In this document: one piece after another, positions 39,677 through 52,228 of the stretch
Layout of the letters: every line of letters begins with the position of its first letter
How positions within the stretch are numbered: position 1 is the first letter of the stretch
From: Diploscapter coronatus
Taxonomy: Eukaryota; Nematoda; Chromadorea; Rhabditida; Rhabditidae
Assembly: GCA_964036155.1 (NCBI GenBank)
Contig: OZ038423.1
Location: 59,101,249-59,165,248 of the forward strand
Reading direction: 5' to 3'
DNA length: 64,000 nucleotides
Notes under the pieces: generated by a model
Databases searched by the model: none
What the model was told of the DNA's origin: nothing
The model's input: only the letters and a program-made list of their open reading frames with translations
Made by a program: the position numbers and the translations under genes

Positions 39677-42600
39677 TTAAAGCATATGGGCGTTAGAATT
39701 TTTAAGGATGTTGACGAGAGTTTCGAGTTTGTATTGTCGTTGCAACGCGTCTGTCATCAGCATCATTTTCTCGCCGCCCTGCAATTAAATTCTACTATTT
39801 TTCTCACCCAGACTTAACTTTCTAATTCGAGATTCAATATTTTAACTGATTTTAATGATTAGCCTATTTTTAGTTTTTTTTTCAAATATCCATAGATACT
39901 AAAGTCTAACCTAAATTGGTCTCTAAGTCGGACCTTAGGGTTAACAATCTTTATGAGCATGATTAAATATATTTTAAGGTCAGATAATAACTCCCCAGGC
40001 CAGGCTTAAGTCCTAGTTAGGTCGGGTTTTTTTGGGTAAATCGTAAGATGGCACCTGCATGAACTCCTCTACACCCGTCAGCTGCATGCCCACTCTATGG
40101 TCGGCGACGAAATCCCGTTGGAAATTGTAGGTTCGAATTTTCTCGGCCCGAGCTCGAGATCCAACCTGAAAATAAAGCAATTTTTCCTGGAAAAGAAATA
40201 AAAGTTGAAAAAATAATTAGACCTAAGCAGACTTTCAACAGAAGCGAAAAATTATAGGGGAAGGCGTACGTACATCAAAATGTTTCTTTTGAGAGCTGAT
40301 ACTTTAGAAGGTAAGTAACTAGACCCTGGACACAGATTCAGCTTAAGGGGGGTGCGAATGGAAATTGTGGCTTAAGCCCTGCCTATTTCTGAAAAATACC
40401 TGTAATTTTCTGGAGGACGTCGTTTTTTCGCTGATTTTGTCGAGCTTCTGCTGCAAGAGGAGAGCGGCCAGTCGTTTGTAGGCAATCTGGAAAAATCATA
40501 TAAATTGAAGATAAATTTAAGTCCATTTCGTTAATTTTAAGGGGAAATGGTGGAAAATGAAACTTAAAACATTATTTTAGTTGAAAATTTAAAATAGATG
40601 AACATTTTCTTCAGAAAATCGTGAAAATTACTTTGATAATAGAGGTAATAAGTTTAATTTCGACAATAACTTAGTTCAGAAAGGGTTGAGGATTATTAAA
40701 TTTTAAAATTCGAAGATAAATCCATATTTTCTATGAAATCATAAAATGCAACCTTGATATTCATATGCTGGAATCGTTCGTCCATAGCATGGACGGATAT
40801 GCCGGTTTCCTTGTGCGTGATCCTTACCGCGGTCGATCGTTTGTTTACATTCTGCCCGCCTGGCCCCGAGGCCCTCATCGTCTCGATCTTCACACTGTCG
40901 GAAGGTAGGATCACGCTAACCTGAAAAAATATTCAACTTTTTTCATTTCCAAAATATCGACTTTCTATGCTCCATTTAGCTAGCTATCATTATCTTCTGA
41001 AAAGTAATGAAAGGAAAGAAGATGATAAGATAGTTGGTAGCTATTGGACATTTGATATTATTGGAAACCCTGGGACTTTTATTTTGAATAAGTTTTAGAG
41101 GGGTCCTATACAATTAAGGAAAATACAGTAATGCTCACCTCCTCAGGCTCGGGCAGAATGGCTAGACTGGCAGTGCTCGTGTGCATTCGCGATTTGTCTG
41201 TGGCGGGTATCCGCTGAACTCTGTGCACACCCGCTTCGAACCTGAAAGTTTATTCTAATTTCTGGAAAGAATTCAATTTTCATTTTCTTAGCGAGTAGTT
41301 GTTTACTTTCTTAAAAGAATAATTCTCAATTTTATTAAAAATCGAGATTTTCGATATTCCTGAAGAGTAAATTTCCAACCTCAATGTCGCATATGACTCA
41401 GGTCCTTCGACAGCTATAAGAGCGCTTCTTGTTCCACCCAGACCTAAAATAGAAATCTCATAGAAAAAACAAAGTTCTTTATAGAAGACCAACTTTTAAG
41501 TGATATTTGTTGATCATGTATTTCATGAGAGATCAATCAGCAGATTGTTTTAAGAAAAAATTAGATCCTCAATAAGATATCCCCTCTTATATATTAGTGA
41601 ATCTTATATTTTCGTAATAAAAGACCCCTACCTACAGTATCCAACTCGTAAGGCTCCCATTTCCAACCACGAAATGTCGCGTATTTCTCGTACATCTTCA
41701 CCAATTCCCCAGTGAAGAGCATCGCCTCCTGACCGCCCGCTCCCGAAGAGAATTCCATCTGAAATGTGCTAGTTTTTCAGGAATACGATAGATTTTTCAT
41801 TCAATAACTACTTTAAAAGGATTCTTCTAGATGGAATAAATAAAATTACTGTACTCTCTAAAGATTACTGTAGGAGGAAGGATTTTAAAATTAGAAATTA
41901 CAGTATTCTTTTCTTCTATAGATTACGATAAAAAGTGGAAGAAAATTAAGTTACTGCAAGTTTTCACCTGACACTTGGTGAGCACGTCGAAACTGTCCGG
42001 TCGTACGAGGCTATCGGCTAATTTCAAGTAGATCTGAAAAAATCGATATTTTTTTAAATGAAGATCAACAATTTTTCTTACGTCATCAAGCTCCGTCTCC
42101 AGTTTCTGTCTCTCTTCCTCTGCCATTCGCTTCATTTCCTTGTCATCCGATGTCAATAGCTGTCCAATTGCCTGTAGTTCGTTCTGCGTTTCTGCCAGCC
42201 GACTCTGCTCTTTTGTGACCGACTCCCAGCAGCTTATCTGAACAAAATAGTTGATTTTTTCTCAAATTACACGACCCTATGTTCTTCATGGTTAGGCCCT
42301 AGTCCCGTTCATCTGCAGCCCTGCTGCGCGTTGTGCATCATTCGCAATCGCGTAAATTCTGATCACTGGTTTGGCAATTGAACGCGCTCATTGCTCATTT
42401 TCGTTCATTTCTTTTCCACGCTCGGTCATTTTCTTCAATCTTTTACTTCAATTTCCTTTCTTCGGGAATAAACGTAGAACGTTTCGAAAGGATAAGGCTC
42501 ATAAGACTGATTATCGATTTTTATATCGAAATTAGTTATTTTTTACCAGAATTATACTTGTTTTGAGATTTTATTATTCTTTTTCATGTTTTACTTTAAA

Positions 42601-42766
42601 ATAACCGTACCAAACTGGAATCGACGGTTTTTTCCGACGTCGATTCTGCTTTGCCTTCCTTGACGCTGCACAACGCTTCTTGGACCTTCTGCAAAAGCGT
42701 CTGGCCTTCAGCACTCGACAACAGCTGCTTGAATTGGCACGATAGTCGAGTGGTAAGGCGGAACAT
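39677..42766 (-). CDS. Mitochondrial peptide chain release factor 1 (MTRF1L/mtRF1a-like)
   Basis: Class-I release factor that recognises stop codons in the mitochondrial ribosome and triggers peptidyl-tRNA hydrolysis. Exons in transcript order: 42611-42766, 42082-42237, 41968-42033, 41632-41758, 41380-41443, 41139-41241, 40753-40920, 40400-40486, 40055-40165, 39677-39778; 379 residues, the expected length for MTRF1L. The catalytic GGQ loop is at 245-247 ([15 protein letters not shown]). The codon-recognition region has [18 protein letters not shown], with the PxT motif at 202-204. An earlier [12 protein letters not shown] matches the conserved class-I segment. The N-terminus (MFRLTTRLS) is basic and Ser/Thr-rich, fitting a mitochondrial presequence. 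The start codon directly abuts a TTTTCAG acceptor, suggesting spliced-leader trans-splicing with almost no other 5' UTR. Confidence 0.92.
40218..40387. mobile_element. MITE-like element, copy A (CAGACCTARGC family)
   Basis: Starts AGACCTAAGCAGACTTTCA and ends CTTAAGCCCTGCCTATT, roughly inverse ends. Its first 60 bp align with copy B at 51732, including the AAATTATAGGGGA block. It lies in an intron of the release-factor gene. A further weakly related segment may lie at 39910-40024. Confidence 0.5.
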
Positions 42767-43753
42767 CTGAAAATTTGCGATTTTTTTGCAAAAGCCCCGA
42801 AATTCTCGTGAAATATCTCCATTCTTCGAATGATATACGAATTAAAACTCCTTGTCCAAAAATAATTTGAAATTTTTATTCATAAAATCGAAAATAGTAA
42901 ATTGAAAGGCATGAAATTAAGGCCAAAAATGTATTGAAAAACCTCCTGAATTGCAGAAATATGCGATGGTAATTATTGAGATTACCTGAATAACAATTGT
43001 GAGTTATTATTATCCTAGAAAATTAGTTATGAAGCCTCAATATTTGAACTCAACAGGGAATAAATATCATAGCCTCGTTTCATAACAAAAGTGGACTCGT
43101 TTTATCAACGAACTAATAAGAAAGCTGATCTTCGTGATCAAGTTCTAATCATATCATCTTTCTTATCGGGAAAACTGATAAAATTGAATGGCAATTGCGA
43201 AATTTTAGAAGACATCTTCGAAATACACAGATAAAATCGTCATTATTGAGTGATAAAAATGATAAGGCAGTGGATTTTCCGTACTGATAGGGGAAATTCA
43301 TTTTCTAATTCTAGAAAAATAAATTAAAAGAAACAGTTTAATTCAACTATTGAACGACTTGGTGATGATTATGTTTGAGAATAGAAAATAGCGCGCGTAT
43401 TTTGGGGGGCGTGGCAATGAATAACCGGTATGTCCAGAAATTAAGCGGCAACAGATATTTGAAATTAGAATAAATTCGAGAGAAAATCTGACGTTTTTCG
43501 TCTCGAAAGAATATCGCAGTTTCTCTAATAGAAGCCCTCTCCTTAGTCTTTTTTTATCTTTGGCCGATCAAATCACCCGAAAATAATATCGGAGTCTATT
43601 TAAATCATCCATATTATGAAATTTTGAGGTCACATCTCGAGTATTCATGCACTTTCAGAGCGTAGTTCTTTCAAAAAGTGTGTTTTGGGCCCTCAAATTT
43701 GACCTTCAGGAGGACTTCTATTAGATAAAATACGGTAAATAATTTTGCAAAAA
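42767..43753. other. Intergenic region between laminin and release-factor genes
   Basis: 1.0 kb between the laminin stop and the release-factor start, both genes on the minus strand. A/T-rich with no supported exon. The spacing is long for a nematode operon. Confidence 0.5.
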
Positions 43754-46700
43754 TTAGACGTCGCAGGTGGAATAGAACTCGGTCCGTCTGTGAATGTCCT
43801 CGGTGACGCGTTCCAGCCGTCTTTGCAACTCGGCCAACAGCACTTCATAGTCGTCCAGCTTCACGTCAGAGGCGTCTTTTGTCAGGGCTGAAAAATAGAA
43901 TATTGTATAAAAAAAGTAAATACAATTTTAAAAAATTAAATTTTTATTTTTTAACTAAAATAAAAGATATATACCTTGAATATCCTCATTATGCCGTTCG
44001 GCATTGTAGAGAATCTTGGCGGCCCTTTCTCGCAAAGCCTGCGCTCTTTGTTGGGGACCCTCGTTGCCTTCAACTCTGGTTGCCAACAAATCGGAGGCCC
44101 GGGTTAGGTCTTTCTGAAATTCAAATTAGTCAAATTTGTATCACTCAAAATCAATTTTTCTAAAAAAAAGGAAAAAAAAAACATTTCTGTTTGGGTTCCA
44201 TTCGAAATAATATTTATGAAAGACTGATATTTCAAAGAAAGTTCTTTATTTTTTTAAAAAAATAATTTAAAAAATCCCTTACATTCATCTGTTTATTAGC
44301 CTGCTCCGCATTAGCCGCTGCCTGCAATGCCTTGTCGACGGTATCCAAAGCGGATTTCGCATTTTCCGATATTTGCAGATACTGCACTTTCACCTTCTTC
44401 ATGTCCTGTTCCAGGGTCGACACTGATTCATTCGCCGTTTTCGCTCTCTCTTCCGTTTCTTTCGTCTCATTTCTCGCCGATTCGACGTCCGTCCTGAGTT
44501 TACAAGTCATAAAGGTGTATCACGTTGTCCTTTTCAATTTAATTGATTTTTATGGACTGTAATTTGAATAAATTATGTCTTTTTTTTTATCTTTAATCGT
44601 AATTTGAGATAATGACATTGCATTTTAATTTTCCCTTACTTAGCTGCTTGAGCCTTGTCCTCTGCATAGGCGATAGCCTCGGATGCTGCGATTTGCGCTT
44701 CTTCCGCGACTCGCAGAGCCTCTTTGACCAGTTCGGTTGTGTTCTTGATCGCTTCGGCTCGTAGGGAAGCGGCTGCTGCCTAAAAGTTTTTTTTTCTTTT
44801 TTAAAACCTTTGTCTTATTCTAATTTTTATTAAAAATTTTGTTAAGTTCTCCTACCTTCGCTTCAAGCTGAGAAGCCAACGTTTTGTTGCCCTTGGTCTC
44901 AGCCAGAATATCGCCGATATTATTGATTTTCGTTAGCGATTCTCGGATCTATGATAAAAATATTATTTTATTTAAAAAAAAAAAAACTAATTACCTGGGT
45001 GTTCAAATCTTTAATTTGCTCTGGCGTTAAAGAAATTTTCATTTCCAGCACTTCCTGTGCCAGATTTCGAATTTGGTCGGGGCTGCTTCTAAAATAAAAT
45101 AATAAAAAGTAAAAAAGTAAAAAGAAAAACCTGGCATCCTTCAAGAAATCGTTCATTTCGTCGACAATCTTGTCCAACTCATATCTGGACGCATTGGCGC
45201 TCGCGGCAGCGTCTTTGGCCACTTGCAGGGCGAGTTCAGCGTCGTGTTTCGCTGCGGACGTCTGTCTCAGGGAATTTCGGATCATGTCTAGGACCTGAAT
45301 GTTTTTATTTAAATATTTGTTTAACTTTAAATAAAGTTTTTTCTTTTTAATTGAAAATATCCCAACCCTTTCAGCCTCGTGTTGTTTCTCATTGAGCTTG
45401 GTGTCAGCTTCCAGAGCGAAGCTCCTTGCTTGAGTGGCCTTGGTGACGGCGCCCTCAGAACAGGACTGCCCCCCGCAGAAGCCGCACTCGTCACCCGGTC
45501 CTCCGCACAAAGTGTCGCACGGCGCCGATTTCGCGCCGCAAACGCCTTCGTTCAGCTCGGGCAGGGACGACTCCAGGTAACGGATCTGAAAATTCTTTTT
45601 TTCAAATTTTCTAAATAAAATAAAAATCTTACATTATCTTCCGACTCGGCCAGAGCAGCCTCGTTTTCAGCGAACTGCTTGTCGAAATCCTCCTTGTTCT
45701 TGTCGAGCAGGTCAGCGGCCTCTTGCGCCTCGCTTTCCGCCTCTGCCAATCGACCGACAGCCGCGTCCGTCTTCCGCTGCGCTGACATCGATTTGGCAGC
45801 ACTTTCCTTCGTCACGTTGTAGGCGCCCTTATAATTTTTATTTCTAATTTGATTTTCTAAACTTTTCATACCTGCACATCAGCCTCCTTGATCTTGGTGG
45901 CCTGTTCATTCAGGTCCTTAATCTGAGTGTCCAGTTTGTCCAAATCCTTGGCCAGCCGCTCGTAGTCTTTCTCCGCGAAGTCAACGGCCTGCGTCGCATT
46001 CGCGACGCGGTTTTCGATAGCTTCGAGACGACCGCGCGCATTCGCAACCTGAAAATTTGTGACTTTATGCTAATTTTTAGAATTTTTATAGAAAAAAGCA
46101 CTTTCGCATTTTTTAAGAACACATTTGAAATTTATGCTAATTCTTCTTTCGAAAACTAAATCTGAATTGCTCAAATTAAAATCAAGTTTTATGCTAATTC
46201 CTCTAAAATCTTCTCACCTGAGCCTTGAGTTTCTCTACTTCTTTGTCCATTTGCTCGATGTGCTCCTTGGAGATGTCTGCATCTGCCAATTTCTTCTTCG
46301 TTTCCTCAAGTACTTTCTCCATCTTTTCGAAGTCGCCATCGTAGGCCGAGGCCACGCCCGTGTCCTCGATGTTGTTCGCCGTGTTGATGAGGTTTTCCAC
46401 CTGAAAAATGGTAAGAATTGGTACAAGTTACCAAATGGTAGAGCAAAAATGGCACAAATGATAATTAGCTATCAAATGGCATTCCGAGAAATTATGATAA
46501 GTGGTACCTTGTCCTTCAATCCCTGAATAATCGTGTCCCATTGGTGGAAACACTCTCCGCACGGATTGCAATGAGGCCATTGTCCGGTGTAGCCTCTTGC
46601 GCATTCGTTGCACAACGCGCCTGAAAATCATAGCGGTTAAAATCAGGACGAAATTTGAAAATTTGTGCTCTGAAATGCAAAATAGCGCGTAGGTTAGAGA

Positions 46701-49700
46701 AATGACTTTGTTTCACACACGCTTTTTTGTTTGAAACGTAATTTCTTTTCATTTTGTTGTTGTTGTTGAAAATTCAAAGATTTTTACCCCCAGACCCAGG
46801 CAGACAAACACAGGTGCCGTTGTTTCTGTGACATTGCATGGTGGCCGATCCGGTTGGGTTGCACTCGCATCGCTGACAGCCATCCGGCTTCGTAGGATCG
46901 CCCCAGAAATAGTCCTCGCATTCGGAGCAGGTTCTTCCTGGAATTATTTTGTTAAGTTTTTGATTTAAAACGAAATTTACCTCCTCGTCCCTGTTTGCAA
47001 TGGCATCTTCCGTCATAGAGATTGCATTGGAGATTCGGTTCACCGGGACCGTCCGGCTTCTCGTAAACGCCATTCGAATCGCAGTCACAGGCGGCACAGC
47101 CGTGGCCACTGGCCTGAATATTTTTAAATTAACAAATCAACTATTAAATAGCTAAAATATCAAACCATATTATAGTGGTTCTCCTCGCACTGGTCGCACT
47201 GCACACCAATGACGTGGGACAGACAGGGACATTGACCGGTCACTCTATCGCACGAACCAAAGGTGGAATTCGTTCCGAGTTCATTGCAGACACATCTGAT
47301 GAAAATCGATATTTAATATTGGTTTTTAGGTAAAGAATAATTTTTGTTGTAAATTTTCAAACTCCCACCTCTGACAGCTCTTGCTCTTGGCGTCCCCGAA
47401 GTATCCTTCAATGCAATTCTCACATTGACTGCCCTCGGAATTGTGCAGACACTTCAGGCACTCGCCGGTTTTCGCGTCGCAGCTGTCTTCGACCTGAAAA
47501 AGCCGATTTTTCTGGAAAAGCAATAAATCGCTATTTTCTTACCCGGAAATCGATGTTTCCATTGCAATCGCACTTTTCGCAGGTTCCTCCGACTTCATTT
47601 GGATTTCCCCAATAGTTAGTAGCGCACTCCCCGCATCGCTCTCCCTTGTATCCCTCGCTGCAAAAGTTTAGAGAATTAGAATACCATAATCTTTTATTCG
47701 AATTCATTGCTTACTTGCAATTGCAGCGCACGTCCTGAGTATTGTTTGCAGCGTCAATCAAATAGCAAGTGTCCGCGTGCTGATATCCACTCGTCGGGCC
47801 GCCGGGGCAGGGACAGGCTTTGCAGGCCCTTCCAACTCCAAGTCTGAAAAAAGTGAATTTTTAGCAATGCGCACTTTGGAATTGTTCAACCTCGGATCTC
47901 CGTAATATCCGTCCTGACACCTATCACAGTAATGACCAGTTGTGAGATCTCTACAATCGATACATGCTCCGGTCGATTGATCACAGATATTGGCGTGATC
48001 GTTGCATTGACAGACCTAGAAGGGGATCAATCAATACTTTTGAAATGGGATCAATTTGCCCACTCTGCACTCGGGGAATCCCCAGAATCCTGGTTGGCAC
48101 TGATTGCACTGTCTGCCGTAGATGCCTTTCTCCCTACAGACGCATTGTCCCGATTGTTGATCGCATTGATTGTTCAGGGATCCAACAGAGTCGCAGTCGC
48201 ATCGAGAGCAGCCCGAAGGGCCGAAGCCGTAAGTGCCCAAGGCGCATTGGTCGCATCTGGGAAAAATTAACATGAAGATGAAATTGGAACGAGTTTCTGT
48301 AGAAATTCAAAATTTCAGCTCATTTGGATCTATAATCGACCAGTTTTATAGGATTTTCTCTAGAAATGCTATTTGAAATATTTCAATGGAGAACTCAAAT
48401 TTGATTCTCTACTTCAAAATACCTACCTTCTTCCAACGACATTGGCTTTGCATTCACATTGTCCTCCCTTGACGTTGCAGATTCCTGAGACGGAGCCAGT
48501 CGGATCGCAATCACAGTCCACGGTGCGGTTGAGGATCGCGGCTGCTACCGGGCACACGTAGCGGAGACAGGTCTGGAGTTTTTAAATCCTTATTTATCTT
48601 ATTCTAGTTTTTTTATTTTTAAAATTTTGACTACTTACCTCACTTATTTGCTCCTTAGGTGCCAAAGACAAGTAGAGATTCCTGCACTGGTATCTATTGT
48701 ACTCGGTCAGATGTTGCTGCGGGCGACCGTCGCCTTTGAAAATCGACAGTTCCTCGTTCGGGGGCACCAAAAGTAGGGAGTCGACCAGGATTGAGGCTCC
48801 GCTGAAAGAGAACATTTTATTGTAGTTTTTAGTATATATTTGTATTTTTACATTCTCTCGTGCGGAGCGGCGTGGATTCTCTTCTGAATGAATTCGACCT
48901 TGATTTCGTATCGAACTCTCGCTTCTAGACAAATGGCGGGGCGGATCTCCACGTGCCGGCCTCCTGGAAATTTAATTTAATTTTTTCGATTAAAAAATGA
49001 AAATTACCAGAATGCAATCTAGCAATAGGGAAATCGTCCGCAGTGTCATATTTCGCGCAGGGTCCGTTCGGATCGGGATCTGATGGCCTAACGACCATAA
49101 TTTTGACGTCTTCCCAGCCAACTCGATCGTCCTTGCCGCCCTCGTAGCGAATCACGATGTTGTAGAGCTGACTGGAATAAAAATTTTAGAATTGTTTTTT
49201 TTAATTTCGTTAAATAGAAAAAGTGGGTTAACATATAATTTCCAGAAAAGTTCAAGGAAAATGCGGGTTTTGTGAATTTTCCAAAGATTGAGAAATAAAT
49301 CGACCTGATCTCCAAATCCTCGACTACGAAAGTGAGTGTACTTCCTTCGTGGACATTCACATAGCCCAGCCCCGTCCAGGTGAGTTCCCTCGGGTTCTGC
49401 GGCCATTCCATCGTTTTGACCTCGGTGTTATTTGTTCTTTGACTTTCTTCTGCTTCGTAGGTGAAATGCGTCAGTTCAGCACAGTACATCGACGAATCCG
49501 CGGTGTCGCATCTGGAGATTGTATATTTTTAATTTTAAAAAGTAAATATAAATTCTATAGAACATTTTGATTTTTTGAGTATTTTTTAACTTTGATTTTT
49601 GATTTTTCCAACCTCCTTCCCGAAAATCCCTCTCTGCATTTGCACTGTCCTGTGGCCAAATCGCACGAATTCTCGAAGGCCCCGCCCAAATCGCAATCGC

Positions 49701-52228
49701 ACTCCCTGCAGCCATCTGGCTCCTCGGAAAGGCCGTAGTGTTCGGGCTGGAAAAATAGTTGAATGCGTGATCCTTCAGTTGTTTCCTACCAGGCATTGGT
49801 CACAATTCTCCCCTGTCACGAGCCTCTTGCAAGTACAAGTTCCGCTGTATTTGTCGCATCCCTCATTATTGTATGTTCCCAGTAGATTGCATTTGCAGGC
49901 GATGCAACCGTCTTCATTTTCGGCCGTCAAATTCCAGAATCCGTTCTTGCAGCGGTCGCATCTAAGAAATTATGTCTTATTAACTTTTGTCTTCGAATTA
50001 CCTCGGTCCATCCACATTGGTTTTGCAGTAGCATTTTCCTGCGACCAGGCCTCTCTCAGGGTCTTCCTCGCCTTCGCAGATTCCCTGAAGGGTTCATAAT
50101 TTTAAAAAATCAATATTTTCAAAATAAATAAAATGATCAATATAAAAAACGTAATAAACCAATCCTACATTATTGAGCGACCCAGCCTTGTCACAATCGC
50201 ATGGGAGACAGACGTATTGATCATAGATGGGCCTTCGCGGATCTCTGTAGAAGAATGGTTTGCATTGTTCGCAGTTCTTTCCTTGAGTATTATGCGCGCA
50301 ATCGTCGCATACGCCTCCAGAGACGAAGCCTGGAAAAAATCGATAAATTTTGATAGTTAAAAAGATAAAAATAAACAGAAAATTAAAAAATGGTATTTTG
50401 AAATAAAAGTAATAGAATTTGAAATAGGAAATATAACTTGATAGGAAAGATGGAATTTAAAAATATTTACCCGACTGCTCATAAACGGCTCTATCAAAGT
50501 GGCACCTCGTGGCGTGTCGATTGCACTCGCACTGCCTGCACTCGTTCGTGTCCTCTCCAACTGCAGGTCGCCAGGGCAAGTCATTAAAGAACGCGCGGCA
50601 TTTCTCGCAATTCAGTCCCTCAGTGTTGTGCATGCACTCGCATCGACCGTGGACCTGGAAGATCGAATTTTATTATTTTTATTTTTAATTGTTTAGTATT
50701 TAAATTTTTTTTTTATATTTCTTTAAAGTTGCTTTTTCTAATTTTTAATGACTAACCACATCAGGCCTGTCCTGAACCGCATTGGGGTCGTTCGGATCAG
50801 ATGGAATGCATCTGGAGGCGTGTCCATAGCACGAGCACGAGCCTCTGACCACGATCTCGTAAACCGCGTAGTAGTACTTCTCCTCGATCTCTTTCCGGTA
50901 ATCAAGCAAATCATCTCCCTGAAATCATAAGCATATCTTTTTATTTCAAACTTAATTTTAACGAAGACCGCGCATTTCAAACCTAGGGCTAATAATAGGA
51001 AAAATATACCAAAGTGTGCAGCTTCGTGAAGTTGAATCGAAGATTCGTGATTTTCAGCAGGTCGGAAATCTCCTTCGAAAATGGATCCTCTGTGGCGATG
51101 TGAGGCGAAATCACTTTGTAGACGAGCTTAAATTTTTATTATTTTTCTTTTTCAAAAAATTTCAAATCCTGCCCCACCTCTCCGCCAGTAGACGGTGCGA
51201 CGTCTGAATAAGCCCTTGTACAGATGACGTCCGTGTGCTTTTTCGGGGGGCCTTCTGGAATTCCGGGGAAGCTGCTAGCGCAGTCGTACGCAAAGTAGCG
51301 GTAGACTTTCCTGGAGTTTTTAAATTTAAACAATTTGCCATATAAAAAGCTTTAAAAGAATACACTTTGGCACTCTGTATTTACAGATGGTCTTTTTTCT
51401 TTTTCCAATGTCCCCTACCCTAAATTACTCCTAGTATTTGGCTCCAAATAAATGCAGGTAGCCATAAGTTTTGAAATTTTGATTTTTTACCAAGTCTTCC
51501 CGAAATCCGATGATCGTTCAATGAGCATAGCGGCAGGTCGGAACGACTTGAAGGTCATGATCAAATGGGTGAAGTGGAATTCCGCTTCTAAGTTCAGTTG
51601 GACCGTCACATTTTGCATGCCGTTCTTTGACTGCCACCAGTTTCTTGTTTTATCCTCGTACTCTTCCGTCACGACGTTTTCGATTCTGAAAATCGCAAAA
51701 TTTCATTTTATGGTAGTTTTTTAATCTTGAACAGACCTAGGCCGACTTTCAGCCAGAATGAGAAATTTTAGGGGAGGGGGTACGCAATAGAAATTTTCGA
51801 TAAAAAGTGCTATAGGGCGGTACACAATGAGAATGGCTTGAGCCTTGCTTAGGTCTGATCTTGAGATTCGAAAATTCAGTTCTTCAAAATCCTATTACCT
51901 ATGAGATAACCGATAGGGCTCTCTTTGCGGTTTCCACTCGTGGGTTGAGTCGCAATGGAAACATTTCGTCTGTTCTTCGAGATGGGAGACGATGCAGAAT
52001 CTGGAAATTAAAAATTAGAATATGGATTATTGTATTCTTTGCAATTTACCTTTCTCTCTGCGGAATACCGCAGGTGGACGATGCCTTGAGCATCTTTTTC
52101 CTGCCGATCAGGAGATTTCCGGTGATTGGGTAGCAGGATCGGTCCCTGCATCGGTCCTCCTCTGCGGAAATGCAGGAAAACCAGCAGAGGGCCGACAAAA
52201 GGGCCACCGCCCACGTCACAGCCCTCAT
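43754..52228 (-). CDS. lam-1: Laminin subunit beta
   Basis: Secreted basement-membrane chain that assembles with alpha and gamma chains. 36 exons: 52050-52228, 51899-52000, 51491-51685, 51178-51310, 51010-51126, 50757-50918, 50471-50654, 50169-50329, 50002-50084, 49790-49961, 49613-49746, 49305-49511, 49008-49171, 48852-48963, 48639-48801, 48427-48572, 48064-48256, 47891-48015, 47715-47843, 47543-47657, 47369-47493, 47166-47295, 46981-47113, 46788-46937, 46508-46620, 46218-46400, 45872-46048, 45633-45827, 45367-45585, 45131-45294, 44995-45088, 44856-44948, 44640-44779, 44283-44493, 43975-44113, 43754-43887. All phases agree and give 1791 residues, the usual beta-chain length. Order: signal peptide; LN domain from [18 protein letters not shown] repeats; a domain IV type B (about 545-770); more LE repeats; CGECFHQWD at the trimer joint; a coiled coil interrupted by the Cys-rich beta knob (about 1409-1435); and a terminal STCDV whose Cys should disulphide-bond to gamma. 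The symbol follows C. elegans usage for laminin beta. Confidence 0.97.
51732..51857. mobile_element. MITE-like element, copy B (CAGACCTARGC family)
   Basis: Begins CAGACCTAGGC and ends GCTTAGGTCTG, near-perfect terminal inverted repeats about 126 bp apart. It lies in the laminin intron 51686-51898 and shares its left 60 bp with copy A. Confidence 0.6.

Noticed and set aside
45379..50100. + strand open frames across the laminin gene
   Set aside because: They are antisense shadows of laminin exons; the minus strand carries 36 phase-consistent exons.
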